DNA from: Helichrysum umbraculigerum | Taxonomy: Eukaryota; Streptophyta; Magnoliopsida; Asterales; Asteraceae | Length of the DNA: 64,000 nt | Direction: 5' to 3' | Assembly: GCA_949592205.1 (NCBI GenBank) | Contig: CATIUR010000003.1 | Coordinates: forward strand, 75,544,501-75,608,500 | Shown: in pieces, positions 20,869 to 32,028 of the stretch | How positions within the stretch are numbered: position 1 is the stretch's first letter | How the letters are laid out: the number at the start of each line of letters is the position of its first letter | The notes under the pieces: generated by a model | What the model was told of the DNA's origin: nothing | Database searches by the model: none | The model's input: the letters and a program-made list of their open reading frames with translations, nothing else | Position numbers and translations under genes: made by a program

Positions 20869-23353
20869 TGATGTAACGCAAAAAGTCATGTTTTTGCATA
20901 CATATTTCTCCACTTTTTGGGCTATTATTTGGTGAAAACATTTCAAAACAACTACTTTTCATTAAAAAGTCACCAAGGTAGTCTCAAAACAGACATTGCT
21001 GAAAAAACCGGTTAAACTACCCAAATAACACGCAAAACGAGGCAAATCTTGTCACCTTAAAATTTCCATCTTAGTATTTTATCATTAGAACAAATCTTAA
21101 TCCATATTTTATAGTTCTATAGGAAAATACAAGATCGGAGGTGAAAGAATCAAGCAAAACGGATAAGGGATGAAGAATATAAGGCAGTCTGGAAGTTAAC
21201 CGATCGTCATCCAGAACCCAAATGAGCTACACATCTCCAAATCTGGCAAAATTAGTGTCATTAGAAGCGTAACGGAAAGACGAATCTAATGGCGCAAGAA
21301 TCAAGCAAATCGGGTCCCGAACGAAGAAGATACGGACGAAACAAGCAACAAACGGAGCAAGCAGAAGCAAAAAGGAGAGGCCACCTCCCCCTAGGAGCCA
21401 TATACTGCACCTTAGGGGCCGTATACGCCACTTAGGGGCCATATACGGCAGGCCTTGGCCTGCTGGGGTGCCGGTTGACCCCCCCTTTGGTCCAGTACCC
21501 CCCTTGTGAGCTTCAAGTGTTGTATTGTGTGCTTTGGTCCTTGTACCATGCCTTCCACCTCCATTCCTCCTTCAACTATAAATAGAGGACCTCCTCTCCA
21601 CATTTCCACACACCTTACACCTTACACCACACACCTTACACCACATACCTCACACCTCATTCACTTCTCTCTCTCACTTCTCTCTTCTTTCTCTCTCTAG
21701 TTTTTCTCTCTCTAAGAGAAAGCTAGTAGGTCTAGATTAGCTTAGAGGTTTTTATTTAGTTCGTGTACGGAGCTACTTCGAGACTTCAGATTTGTGAATA
21801 TTTGTCTGTATTACTCTCTTATTCAGGTTTAATACAATCTCTCGTATTTATTCTTATAATCATGTTCTGTTATTATGCATGCTTAGGAATGAATGCTATA
21901 ATTATGCTAGGCTAGACAAATCCGTGTTTGTTGTGATGTATGCAATGCTAGGATAGTTATAATATAATCACCATGTTGTTACTCTGCCTGTATGAATTCA
22001 AACTGTTCATGAACTGATAACATGAACCTCTGCCCGTTTATCTATCCAACTTATGCTGTGGTTTGAACCCTGTTCCCAGAATCTGGCCAATTACTAGTCG
22101 TAGGATTTCAACCTATCTGTGTACGATGATCACTAAACTTTGCATGGCCGTTGTTCTCTCAGTTGAAATAAACTAGAGAGACACGGAGCATAGGATTAGA
22201 GATAGATTAGTTTCCCGCTTATCTGTTGGGTATCTTTGGGACAACTTCCGGGATACCCATGATATAATCAGTAGGTCCGTTGATATGATATTAGTATTCC
22301 GTCCCTTTGCATGTTCTTGTTTGATTGTTGCTTAGGTACTGCATGCTAGATTTATCTAAAAAATATCTGTGACTGAATGATTAGGTTTTCATGAATTAGT
22401 TGAATGTAATATAGTAGATTAACATGCATGCAATAGTTGTGATGATTTATATGATTAATGATGAACAATGCAACTGATCGTTAGACAAACTATTCCAATC
22501 AGTTCCGCGGGTTAAACTCTGTTCATGTTATTGTTCTCTGAACAATTCATGCCATGATGCGGATGTCTCTGATATCTGAGATTGGGGACCTGGATTAGAG
22601 GATAGTCGTCAGTTGCATTGATCTGTACATTTGGGAGAACTTCCGGTGTATTTGATATTCTATAACTGCTATCCATGTGACATATTGTTTATCTGATTGT
22701 GGACAATTCTACGTTAGGTATACAATAGGATCGTAGTTACAGCTCATTAAGAAATATAGGAATAGGTCCAGTAGAGTAATATGGAACCTTAGTGGTTATA
22801 ACGGAAAAGCCGTAAAACGTCCTAGTATCCGGTATAGCGTTGGAACCACCAGTTGGTGCAGTATAAACACGTGGAAGCCGAGGAAAGGCCATAGGCTCAA
22901 TACTTTATACCATTCAAGTTTCCAAGAACTCGATCCCACTGGAATTAGTCATCACACCTAGTAGCCCTATTTCCAATAACTATCCGTCAATAGCATTTGC
23001 TGAAGTCATAGAAAACACATTCCTTATCCTGATTTCTCCGTGTTCTCCGTACAAACCTTTAGTTTATTTTAGTTATCTTTAGGAGTAGAATAGATAAAAC
23101 AAAACAAACCCCCTCAAAAGTTTTGAAATCTTAGCTAATCACAAAAGATACTTAACCTTCCTAAGATCCCATGCCCGTTGTAGTTTGAAGAACGACACCT
23201 GAGTCATATATACCACTTACTGCCCTTTTAGGTCTACAAGTAGTATTAAACTTAGGATACCCCATATTTAATAATTTAAAACCCACTGCCGCTCGCCTTG
23301 GTGGTTGAACCAACGACCGGGTGAAAACCTGATTGACCGCTGAGGTGACGACA
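20869..23353 (+). mobile_element. Solo LTR of the element A family, inside C integrase
   Basis: 2485 bp from TGATGTAACGC to GGTGACGACA, flanked by AAGTC duplications. Read on the plus strand it matches the reverse complement of the A LTRs from end to end, but is clearly diverged. A plus-strand TATA box CTATAAATAG lies at 21576-21585 with three GTATACG-like palindromes at about 21395-21450. No internal region remains, so it is the product of recombination between two LTRs. It sits in C, which sits in A. Confidence 0.93.
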
Positions 23354-23580
23354 AAGTCCACGGTTATATGTTCCCATTTCCATTGAGGTATTTCGGGTTG
23401 TTGAAGCAACCACTCCAGTATTCGGCCTTAACCTTGGACAGGTTAAACATTTGCTAACATAAGTGGCTATGTCAACTTTCATATTGGACCACCAATAGAG
23501 TTCTTTGATGTCGTGATACATCTTGTCGGATCCAGGATGTATAGAGTATCGAGATTTGTGTGCTTCATCCATCACCAAAT
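23354..23580 (-). pseudogene. Element C integrase, N-terminal zinc-finger part
   Basis: Minus-strand reading shows HKSRYSIHPGSDKMYHDIK, then CLTC, giving the His-His-Cys-Cys integrase zinc finger, followed after a frame change by the PEIPQWKWE segment and the first catalytic Asp region. The solo LTR interrupts it directly after that point. Confidence 0.87.
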
Positions 23581-24838
23581 CTGGTAGATTTCCAAAATTT
23601 GGTAACCAGATTCGGTTAAAGAAGTATCGGGTTCCATTTTAAATTGTTTGTCCATGCCTCGCAAGGCCTCGTTCTTCATGTTTTCGTTTTTGAGTGCTTC
23701 AAGTTGAGTGGTGAGGATTTGAGTGGTGAGATTGTTTTGTACGGTTAAACCAAGTGCTCGAACTCGAAGGGGTTTCACTCTTTCTTTTCGGCTTAGGGCA
23801 TCGGCAACAATGTTAGCCTTACCCGGGTGGTATCGGATTTCGCAATCATAATCGGTAAGTAGTTCGACCCATCGGCGTTGCTTCATGTTTAGGTCTTTCT
23901 GATCGAAGATGTGTTGGAGGCTTTTGTGATCAGTGAAGATAGTACATTTCGTACCATACAGGTAGTATCTCCAGATTTTAAGAGCGAATACAATGGCTCC
24001 TAGTTCCAAGTCGTGAGTTGTATAGTTTTTCTCGTGGATTTTCAATTGGCGTGAGGCGTAAGCTATGACTTTATCAGTTTGCATTAACACGCAACCAAGT
24101 CCTTGGTGTGAGGCGTCACAGTAAACTACGAAATCATCGTTGCCTTTGGGTAAGGACAGGATTGGTGCACTGCAGAGTTTCTGTTTCAACAGTTGGAAGG
24201 CTGACTCTTGTTTGTCAGTCCAATCGAATTTCTTATCTTTCTGAGTCAGTGAGCTTAAAGGTAGGGCTATTTTAGAGAAATTCTCAACGAATCGCCGATA
24301 GTATCCAGCGAGACCTAAGAATTGTCGTACCTCGGTTGGAGTGGTAGGTGCTTTCCAGCACTTGATAGCCTCGATTTGGCTGGATCAACATGTATCCCTT
24401 GACTGTCAACGACATACCCTAGGAACTGTACTGTTCGCATCCAGGACTCACACTTGGAGAACTTGGAGTATAACTCCTCGTGCTTGAGTAGTTCCAAGAT
24501 AATTTTCAGATGTTAGCCATGTTCGGTTTCGTCGAGAAAGTAGATTAAGATGTCGTTGATGAACACGATAACAAACTTGTCTAGATATGGCTTGCACACC
24601 CGATTCATAAGGTCCATGAATACTGCCGGTGCGTTGGTTAAGCCAAATGGCATCACTTGGAATTCGTAATGCCCGTAGCGAGTTCTAAAGGCTGTTTTTG
24701 GAATATAGGTGTCTCGAACTCGGAGTTGATGATAACCGGACCGTAGATCGATCTTTGAGTAAAAGCTCGACCATTGAAGTTGGTCAAATAGGTCATCGAT
24801 TCGGGGAAGTGGATATCTTAACGGTCAGTTGGTTCAGT
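23572..24838 (-). pseudogene. Element C reverse transcriptase and RNase H
   Basis: RNase H is clear at 23572-24189 (FVVYCDASHQGLGCVL, TDHKSLQHIFDQ, YHPGKANIVADALSRKE). Upstream, to about 24838, are reverse transcriptase segments: YPLPRIDDLFDQLQ, a fingers/palm stretch, then FINDILIY where functional relatives have FIDDILIY. The Asp-to-Asn change would remove a metal-binding catalytic residue. Several stops and frame changes lie between 24190 and 24540. The N-terminal part of reverse transcriptase is missing. Confidence 0.88.
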
Positions 24839-25033
24839 TCTCGGTCTACCGGTCTCCCCTTGTATGATCAAAGTTCCACCTGTAACGAGGGGAATACGAA
24901 CGATTTCCTCGAAACAGACGATTTGGGCACGATGTTTGGACAACCAGTCCATGCCTACAATGATGTCAAAGCTTCTGATTTCGACGGAAATGAGGTCTAT
25001 GAGGGAAGAGTTCGTTGCAAGCACGCCTATCAT
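24818..25033 (-). pseudogene. Element C protease remnant fused to reverse transcriptase by deletion
   Basis: Encodes FDIIVGMDWLSKHRAQIVCF, the conserved C-terminal part of the chromovirus aspartic protease. The catalytic DSG region upstream is absent, and downstream the frame runs straight into mid reverse transcriptase. The linker and reverse transcriptase N-terminus are therefore deleted. Confidence 0.8.
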
Positions 25034-25888
25034 TTATAAATTAGTTGGAAATCAAACCATTGATTTGAAAGTAGACATAACAATGTCTAAGTCGTGTTTA
25101 AAAGCAGTTAATTCATGACCATTTCGTTGTTCAAATCGTTGTCAAATCGTTGTTCGAATTGTAGTTAAATCGTTACATAGTAGTCGTTTACAAAGTAGTT
25201 TAATCGTGATTAAGTAGTTGTTAAAACAGTTGGTAAGCTCGTTCGTAAATCAGTCGTTGTTGCAGGTATAAATAGTGACAAAACCTTGTTCAAACAATAT
25301 GTTCTATATAAATGAGTTTATATACTTATGGATTATGAAGGGTTTTATAGACTATCTCGTGGAGAGGTTGTTGTAAAATCTTGTTGAGAATTTTACAATG
25401 AAATCTATTTGAAATCTCATAATCCGTTGAAAAGTTGGAGTCAATCAAAATATGTTAGAAACTCTTGATAGTACAGCACTTTTAAATTCTGTTTATTAAC
25501 AGAATTCGTTGAAAATTAGAAGTTGTGGAAAAATTTTGGAAAAACTTTGGGTAAATGTCCGAGGTAATCCATTGAAAACTTGAGTAAATAATAATACGTT
25601 GAAATCAACCGAAGCGCAAGATTAATAGATTAATAGATTACATGATTGATGTTACAAAATATGTCGGACATTGTTACATTCGGACGAATACAAAATGTGA
25701 TGGGGTTCTTATATACCCATCGGGATAGAAGTTTTATATATAACAAGAGGTAGGTACGTCCTTCTACTTCTAATTTATTTTAGATTCAGGTCGTGAGGGT
25801 AGTAACGTGCTTCAAGCATGTCTCTATATCGTAGAGGCGCAGGGTGGATTACGGTGTCCTCTGTTGGTTGTTTGCAAATTCGTTTGAT
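25034..25888 (-). other. Element C non-coding stretch where gag is missing
   Basis: No gag or zinc-knuckle coding is visible. It contains irregular repeats of TCGTTG/AAATCGT. This is where gag would be expected, so gag seems deleted or replaced. Confidence 0.6.
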
Positions 25889-26231
25889 CTACGTTTTAGC
25901 CTTTCGTGTAAAGTTTGTAGTTACTTCCCTCCAGTAGTGAATCCTATCCCTGATCCGTTTGGCAGTAGTCCTTATTAGAAACCTCAACTCTTGCTCATAG
26001 GTCCTGCACCTAAGCTTGAGCTCCCAATTTTGGCCATCTAAGTCTTCGGCATGGTCTCGTACTCTCTCGTATTCCTCAATTCCAATCAGTCCGAATTTTT
26101 TGTTCCTCGTTTTCCTACATTACAATTTCTCCCATTTGTGCTATCTCTTCATCGAGATACGTGTATTGAATCCGTTCCTCACAAATTAGGTCGTTATCCG
26201 ACGAGTAGCCGTCCATAGTGGTGCTTGCCAT
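25889..26231 (-). pseudogene. Unrecognised small accessory frame in element C (one frameshift)
   Basis: An ATG at 26229-26231 opens a reading frame beginning MASTTMDGYSSDNDLICEER. After about 38 codons there is a stop, but a shifted frame continues open for about 75 codons (YERVRDHAEDLDGQNWELK, RIRDRIHYWREVTTNF) to a TAG at 25889-25891. It is rich in charged residues and probably helical. I recognise no domain. It lies between the primer site and protease, where gag is expected, but does not look like gag. Confidence 0.45.
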
Positions 26232-26512
26232 CTTCTGCGGGAGGAAGTTCATTTAAGACAGTTGAATTAATAACATGAGGGTTTAGTGAGTATCGTTAAT
26301 TCGAAAAGTAGTCATAACAATGACCGAGTAGCGTTCTCAAAGTAGTCAATCATGACTATGTTATTGTTTCGAAATGAACAAATGTTTTGTAAAGATGTTT
26401 GGTAAGGATAGTTGGAAATCCCGTACTTGCAAGTACCCCTTACAATAGTGATCAAAATGATTAAGTCGTTGTTGAAATAATTTGTGGTCTTAGTCGTTGT
26501 GAGTGCCTCTTG

Positions 26513-27065
26513 TTACGCAAATAGAGTTATGTGTAAATTGTTGGAATTCATCCAATTGTTGGGAAACATTTCCAATGTGCAGGTGTTTTGGTTGCCCAAG
26601 ACAGGTCCTAGCGGGTGGAGTATCAGTAGTAGTAGTAGTATGAATAGCGTAAGGTCTAGTTCGAGGTGGTCTGTCAGTCCTTCTAGTTGTGTATAACACA
26701 TGCGATTAATAGGTCTACAATAAGTGGGGGAGGAAAAGTGTGAAGTAGGGGAAGTAAATGTTACGCTCTTAGGTGACGGATTTTCGTGCGGTTCTAGTTC
26801 CATACGTGTCTCCGAGTGATTAGGACGAGAGTGGGAGGAAGAGGGTGAAGTAGGCATCACTCGTCTGGGTGGTGAATCCTCAGATGGATTCTCCTCAAGT
26901 GAGTCATCTTTGATTATGTTGTTGCCCGATACGGTTGGGCGAGCGGGTACCGTGGAAGTCTCCACAGTAATGAGTAAGGCTTGACCCTTGTTTATCGGTG
27001 TCAGGTGACGTAGTTGTGGGAGTGGTTGCCATGAAGGGTGGCAAGTAAGTTTGTATACGTAAGGT

Positions 27066-27141
<76 letters not shown>

Positions 27142-27229
27142 AAAACCTAGCACATAAGCACGTATAAGGGTTGGTCCCGTTTCTATCATAGTCCAAGTCT
27201 TCTAATGCACTCCCATTCGCTATAACCAT
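26513..27229 (-). pseudogene. Leader-region frame of element C, split by (TA)n
   Basis: An open frame starts about 165 bp downstream of the primer site. Its first 25 codons are followed by a TA-repeat tract read as Tyr-Ile, then a Ser/Pro-rich acidic stretch (SLEENPSEDSPPRRVMPTSP). Position and composition recall the acidic leader frame of element D, but I see no clear sequence match. It may not be translated. Confidence 0.35.
27066..27140. repeat. (TA)n microsatellite in element C leader
   Basis: About 70 bp of alternating TA with one TG step, within the 5' leader of element C. Confidence 0.97.
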
Positions 27230-27393
27230 TTCAGGTCTTGCATCGATTCTCCTTTAATTGTACATAGTTGATCAGCCTATGTTAAATTAAATTTCAATGA
27301 TGCAATTGTTGAACCAGTCATAACAAATGAGGAATACTAACCTAACGATTATAGTCTAGGTCACTAATTCAATCCTAATTCGCTATAACCATA

Positions 27394-27406
27394 GGCTCTG
27401 ATACCA
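27394..27406 (-). other. Primer-binding site of element C (initiator tRNA-Met)
   Basis: The minus strand reads TGGTATCAGAGCC, three bases after the 5' LTR end. This complements the 3' end of plant initiator tRNA-Met and fixes the orientation. Confidence 0.92.
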
Positions 27407-27409
27407 ATC

Positions 27410-30400
27410 TGTCGCACCCCCAAAACACGTGGCAGCGAAAGTATGAGGTGTCACGGGGGCGCCGACCAAATTAAATATCACAACACAAAGATTAAAGCAA
27501 ACGACCTCTACATGAGACGTTTGAAAAATAGTTACATTACCATGATTCAAATGTTTACAAAAGTATCTGGAGTTCGCACAACAAAAGTAGAATTACATAG
27601 CTATAACTACAAAATATAGTAATGCAATCTAGTTCCTTGATGTTTGAAAACAATGCGACTCGAGCTAAGCTATCCAAAAGCTTCCTACTGTGGCGGGTTA
27701 CCTAAGAAATACATACTAAAAGGTTAACATAAAGTTGATGAGTTCATAGGTTTGTAAACAGTTGTAAGTATCAGTATGAATCACAAGGTTTAAAAGTTTG
27801 TATCATTCAACAATGATAAGTAAAAGTATCGTCTACAACGATAAGTAAGTGTATTGCAGGCATGCAATAAATGTATACCATTTGTCATGAGTCTCACAGT
27901 TCGACGCTTAACTAGTTGTTACCTCGGGCAGGTGTATAATTCGGTACAACCGTAAAAATCGAATATTAAAGCGTCCGTGGGTTGGCTAGAGCGACTAGCC
28001 CGGACGGGTTCGTCAACCCCCGTTAGATCTATCCGATAATATTCGCGCTTATACAATTAACGAACTATGATAATGTTGAGGACTTTAGTGGATTAGTTTC
28101 GGATCTCATGCAATCCGTATAAAAAGTTGTTCCAGTTACTTGTGATCACAAAAGCAGTTGTATAAAAACAGTTGTATTTATTCTCACCCCTGAGTATAAA
28201 ACAATAAAAAGGGGCTATGAAACTCACCTGAGTTTAGCTAGTAGCAAACAAATAATCAATTAAGCAAGCAATGTGTGTTCCAAACTGCAACCTTATAACG
28301 TCCTAAACGTATAAGGTTGTGTGTAAGTAGATGCCTCAAAAGACCATCTATGAAGTGGATGGTTAATGTCCACTTAAGCTAATCATGTAGGTGGAGGGTT
28401 AATGTCCACCTATGTTAGTTCACTCAACTAGTATGTTCAAGTAAGTTGTTCAAGTTTGTTTATCAAAAAAGTGTGCGACCCGTTGGTGAAAGTTTGTAAT
28501 AATAATTCGTTAAGACATTATTATTAGGTTTGTTTCATTGTATACTATGCATTAGTATAAATCATGTGTTGTCGCGTTGTTGTCTTAGGTGATTACAATT
28601 TGTTACCCAAGTTGTATACTTAATGAAAATTAAATTTCAAGTTTCTGTTTTTAGCGACACTAGGGTCTGGCGACAGTAGGGTTTGGCGACACTAGTAGGG
28701 CGACACTGAGGTTAGTGTCGCTAGTTGCGAAAATTAGATATGTGGCGACACTAAGCTTAGTGTCGCAGCTGTCGAGAAATCAATTAATAGTGACACTCAA
28801 GTTAGTTTCGCTAGTCGTGATGATTTGAATTAAATAGCGACATTCGAGTTAGTGTCGCTAGTATGGCGACACTAAAGCCTGATTAGATTTTCAAATTTGA
28901 TCTAAGTGTTCTAAGTGTCGGTTTTTCGGTCGGGTGTGTTTTCGGGTCTTGTTTTTGGTCAAAGTTACTAAATATGTCACCCAAACCCTTTTTGTTACTA
29001 TTCTTTCCAAAAATAGTAAGTTTCCAAAAATAGAAAGTTTGACGTTTTCGAAACCGAACTCCATTTTTGTTGACTCGGTCAAACCTTCTCGGTTTGACCC
29101 GAAACTTTTACCCAAACCTTAAATATGTTCATAAGCCACAAAAAGTTAGTTTTTCCCTAAATAGCAAGTCCGCAAGTGTCGGTTTTCAAGTTTTACCAAA
29201 ATCAGTCCACATTTTAGGTTATCCAGAAAATACATCTCATTGTTGGATTTTTATAAAAATCCACAGTCCGTAATTAAATCCAACAAAACTACCAGTTGTT
29301 CCCCCATATGTTATCTAGTTTCAGTAATTTTTACAGGAATTTTAGAGGAGTCTAAGTATTTTTAATAATTACTTTTATCTTCTGAGGTCAGATTTTGACA
29401 CATGCATAAAGTTGTAATTTCTGGGCAAAATCTTTAGGTTTCCAGAAAAAGTGGTCAACATGAAACTTATAGACAACAAAATTTTTGAACTTTTGGCGTA
29501 GTTTCAAGTCGTTTGGAGCTGTATAGGTCGAGATATGGCCAAAACCATATGACTAAAGTTTCTGGATTTCTGGAATAGATTATCTATGTGTTTTAACAAA
29601 AATTATTGAAAATATCAAACCAACTCTGAAAAATATGAGGTTTGCGGGGTTGGAAAGCTTACTTTTTGAAATTAATTTTTGACTATATAAACGTCCATTT
29701 TCATGAAGAAATGAATTTTATAAAATTCGTGGAAATAGATGAAGCTTTCTGGACAGAATGTAAAATGAACTTTTTTCACGAGTTTATGATGATTATAAAA
29801 GTTTTCAAATATGTTTATGACCATAATACTTGAGTGAACTTATATTTACATGAAATAAGAGTAAGAATATGATTCCTTACAAAGAGAATGATAAGGAGAA
29901 GGAGGTGATGATCTTGTACTTATTATTATTACAAAAAGTTAGGTATTTTGTTGGTGAAGCTATGGTGGTTTATGGTGGTGGTTGTGGTGGCCTTGTTGTG
30001 GTTATAAGGAGGGGTTTGGAACTGATTTAGTTCAGTAGTTTAGAGAGAGTTTTGAGAGAAAGTTGAATGTAAATGATGGAGAATGGAAGGATGCATGTAA
30101 TCTAAATGGAGTAAGTGAGAAAGGTGATGGTGATGTTTTTGCATGTAATATTAGAGGGGGAAGAGGGTGGTGGCACATGGGGGGAGGGGGCCCCGGCCAA
30201 GGGGGCCCATGGGGGTGGATTTTTGTGATTTAATTTTTGTTTCCAAGCTGTGTTGCGTACGGTGTTCGTTTATTCGTTATTTCGCTAAAACGTTAAATTG
30301 CGTAACGTTTTCTTACGTCGTTTTAATTCACGATATATTTGAGATGTTTTTCCATTGAAGTATTGTTAAAATACTTTATTTTGAGTTGTCGAAATATTTA

Positions 30401-30777
30401 ATGACTTTCGTTTGGTTGCCGAATTCGATTCGCGCGTTTTCATTACGTTTGAGATGTTTTAAGCGATACGTCTAGGTTTTTCATGTATTATTTAAAAATA
30501 ATAATATTATATGATAAATAACTTCTAAAAATAGATTTAAGTTATTTATTGAAATGTTTTCACCAACGTCGTATATTAAGTCGGACTCCATCCGGTAGTT
30601 TCGCGTAATTACAACTAATTACGTAAGCGTAATATAAAACAATTCCGTAAGTGTATATTCACATAAATATACAAATAGTTACAAGCAATTACAAGTATTT
30701 AGCCTAATACTAAACTAAACACACGTAATTAGGGTTTCGAGTAGGTTCAACGGTTGACCTAGTTAACGTGTGTCACC
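27410..30777 (-). repeat. Element C 5' LTR (right copy)
   Basis: 3368 bp, pairs with 16389-19771, starts TGTCGCACCCCC. It ends one base off the canonical CA (GTGTCACC) just before the TCAAA duplication. It carries the same GCGACACT cluster at about 28652-28880. Confidence 0.92.
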
Positions 30778-30782
30778 TCAAA
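30778..30782. repeat. Right target-site duplication of element C (TCAAA)
   Basis: Matches 16384-16388; sequence of element A resumes here. Confidence 0.88.
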
Positions 30783-32028
30783 ACTCAAAAATTTAGAGTT
30801 AACCGTGTGATTAAACTCATATTTTTAGATTTTCTTGAAAAAAGTTTTGAAAAATTTTTTAAAAATTTGAGGAACATTTTATGAGTTTGCTATTTTTGGC
30901 TAAAAATCATAAAAACTATTCAAGGTATTATATACCTACTATCCCACACTTAGAGGAACATTGTCCCTAATCTTCTCTTGAGTAGAAATTTTGCTAGAAG
31001 TAAAATCCCACACTTAGAGTTTGAACATGTAAGAAAATGTTTGTCAAGTGTTTATTTTGGGCCGGAATCCCATGCTTAGTGATAAGCTTAGGATAGAGTA
31101 TAGACCACCTTTCATTAACAAACTAACAAAACAAACTATTATGAATCAAAATAAAATAGATAAAAGAGCGAAAGGAAGAGACACTCCCCAGATAGCGCGT
31201 TGCATTGAAGCTGAGAGTCTGAATTTGCTGAAGGGAGATGTTGCCAAGATCTTCTTATGCATTCCTCATGAGGATCGGCTCGGCTTCAAGCGACTTGCTG
31301 GATTTCATCATCTCATCTTATTCTCTCGTGAATTGATCTCGTAAGTGTGAACACGTTGGATGAAGCCCTTTTTACAAACTCGATTTTGTTTTTGCAATTG
31401 AAAAGAGAATTCACTGTCTCAGAATTTTGAAAAGATGTTTTCTATTACTCCCTCCATCCCTAATCTATTGTCCAGTATTCCTTTTTGGGCTGTACCATAT
31501 TTAATTGTCCACTTCCATAAATAGATAAGAATAAGGAGATAAAGTTCCTTTTTACCCCTAATGTATATATATAAGACAAAAAAGTAGGTAAAAAGTAGAG
31601 GGTAAATCTGTCATCTTACCAAAAAGTAAGAGAGATGATTATGTTTTTTTAAACTGCGTGTTTTTTGTCTGGGGACAATAAATTTGGGACAAAGGGAGTA
31701 CAAATCAATTTTATAAAACATGTGTTTTTAAACGAGTTCGAGCATAATGCATAAAAGTAGTATGCAAGTACCTCAAATGCTCGAAACACATGATTTGTTT
31801 GTCATTTCGAAATGATTTCCTATTTTCTAAGACGGGTGGTTTAGTTGCAAAACGAGTTGTAATTCAGAGTATGTTTTGTAACACTTTTTGGGTTTATCCA
31901 AGTGTGAAGGATAGTCGGAGATCTTCTTCACTTGTTGACACTCTTTCTCTTCTACATCTTATTACACGGGTTACCTCCCGAGAAGCGTTGCTGTTAGAGT
32001 CGAGAGCTCGACTTTGCCTTCCTTCAGT
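30783..32028 (-). other. Element A 3' non-coding region, proximal part, with PPT-like copies
   Basis: No gene. It holds three copies of a polypurine-tract-like motif (ATCCCACACTTAG or close variants on the plus strand) at about 30941-30953, 31005-31017 and 31067-31079. A MITE sits at 31446-31700. Confidence 0.75.
31446..31700. mobile_element. Stowaway-type MITE
   Basis: 251-bp element (31448-31698) between TA dinucleotides. The left end is CTCCCTCCATCCC and the right end GGGACAAAGGGAG, the classic ends of plant Stowaway elements mobilised by Tc1/mariner transposases. Both ends also carry a subterminal TTGTCC/GGACAA repeat. No coding capacity. It inserted into element A's non-coding 3' region. 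Confidence 0.93.

Larger units (their letters stand above)
16389..30777 (-). mobile_element. Element C: defective chromovirus-type Ty3/gypsy element nested in A
   Basis: 14.4 kb including a nested solo LTR. LTRs are 16389-19771 and 27410-30777. The primer site at 27394-27406 matches initiator tRNA-Met. Pol order on the minus strand is protease remnant, reverse transcriptase, RNase H, integrase, then a chromodomain-like C-terminus. It lacks a recognisable gag, has a deletion joining protease to reverse transcriptase, several frame breaks, and Asn in place of the first Asp of the catalytic FxDD motif. It cannot be autonomous. Confidence 0.93.

Noticed and set aside
24698..25118. Plus-strand frames of 84-113 codons
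   Set aside because: They are antisense to the protease and reverse transcriptase remnants of element C.
31048..31344. 98-codon plus-strand frame in element A
   Set aside because: It covers the polypurine-like copies of the non-coding 3' region, has no domain, and is opposite to the element's direction.
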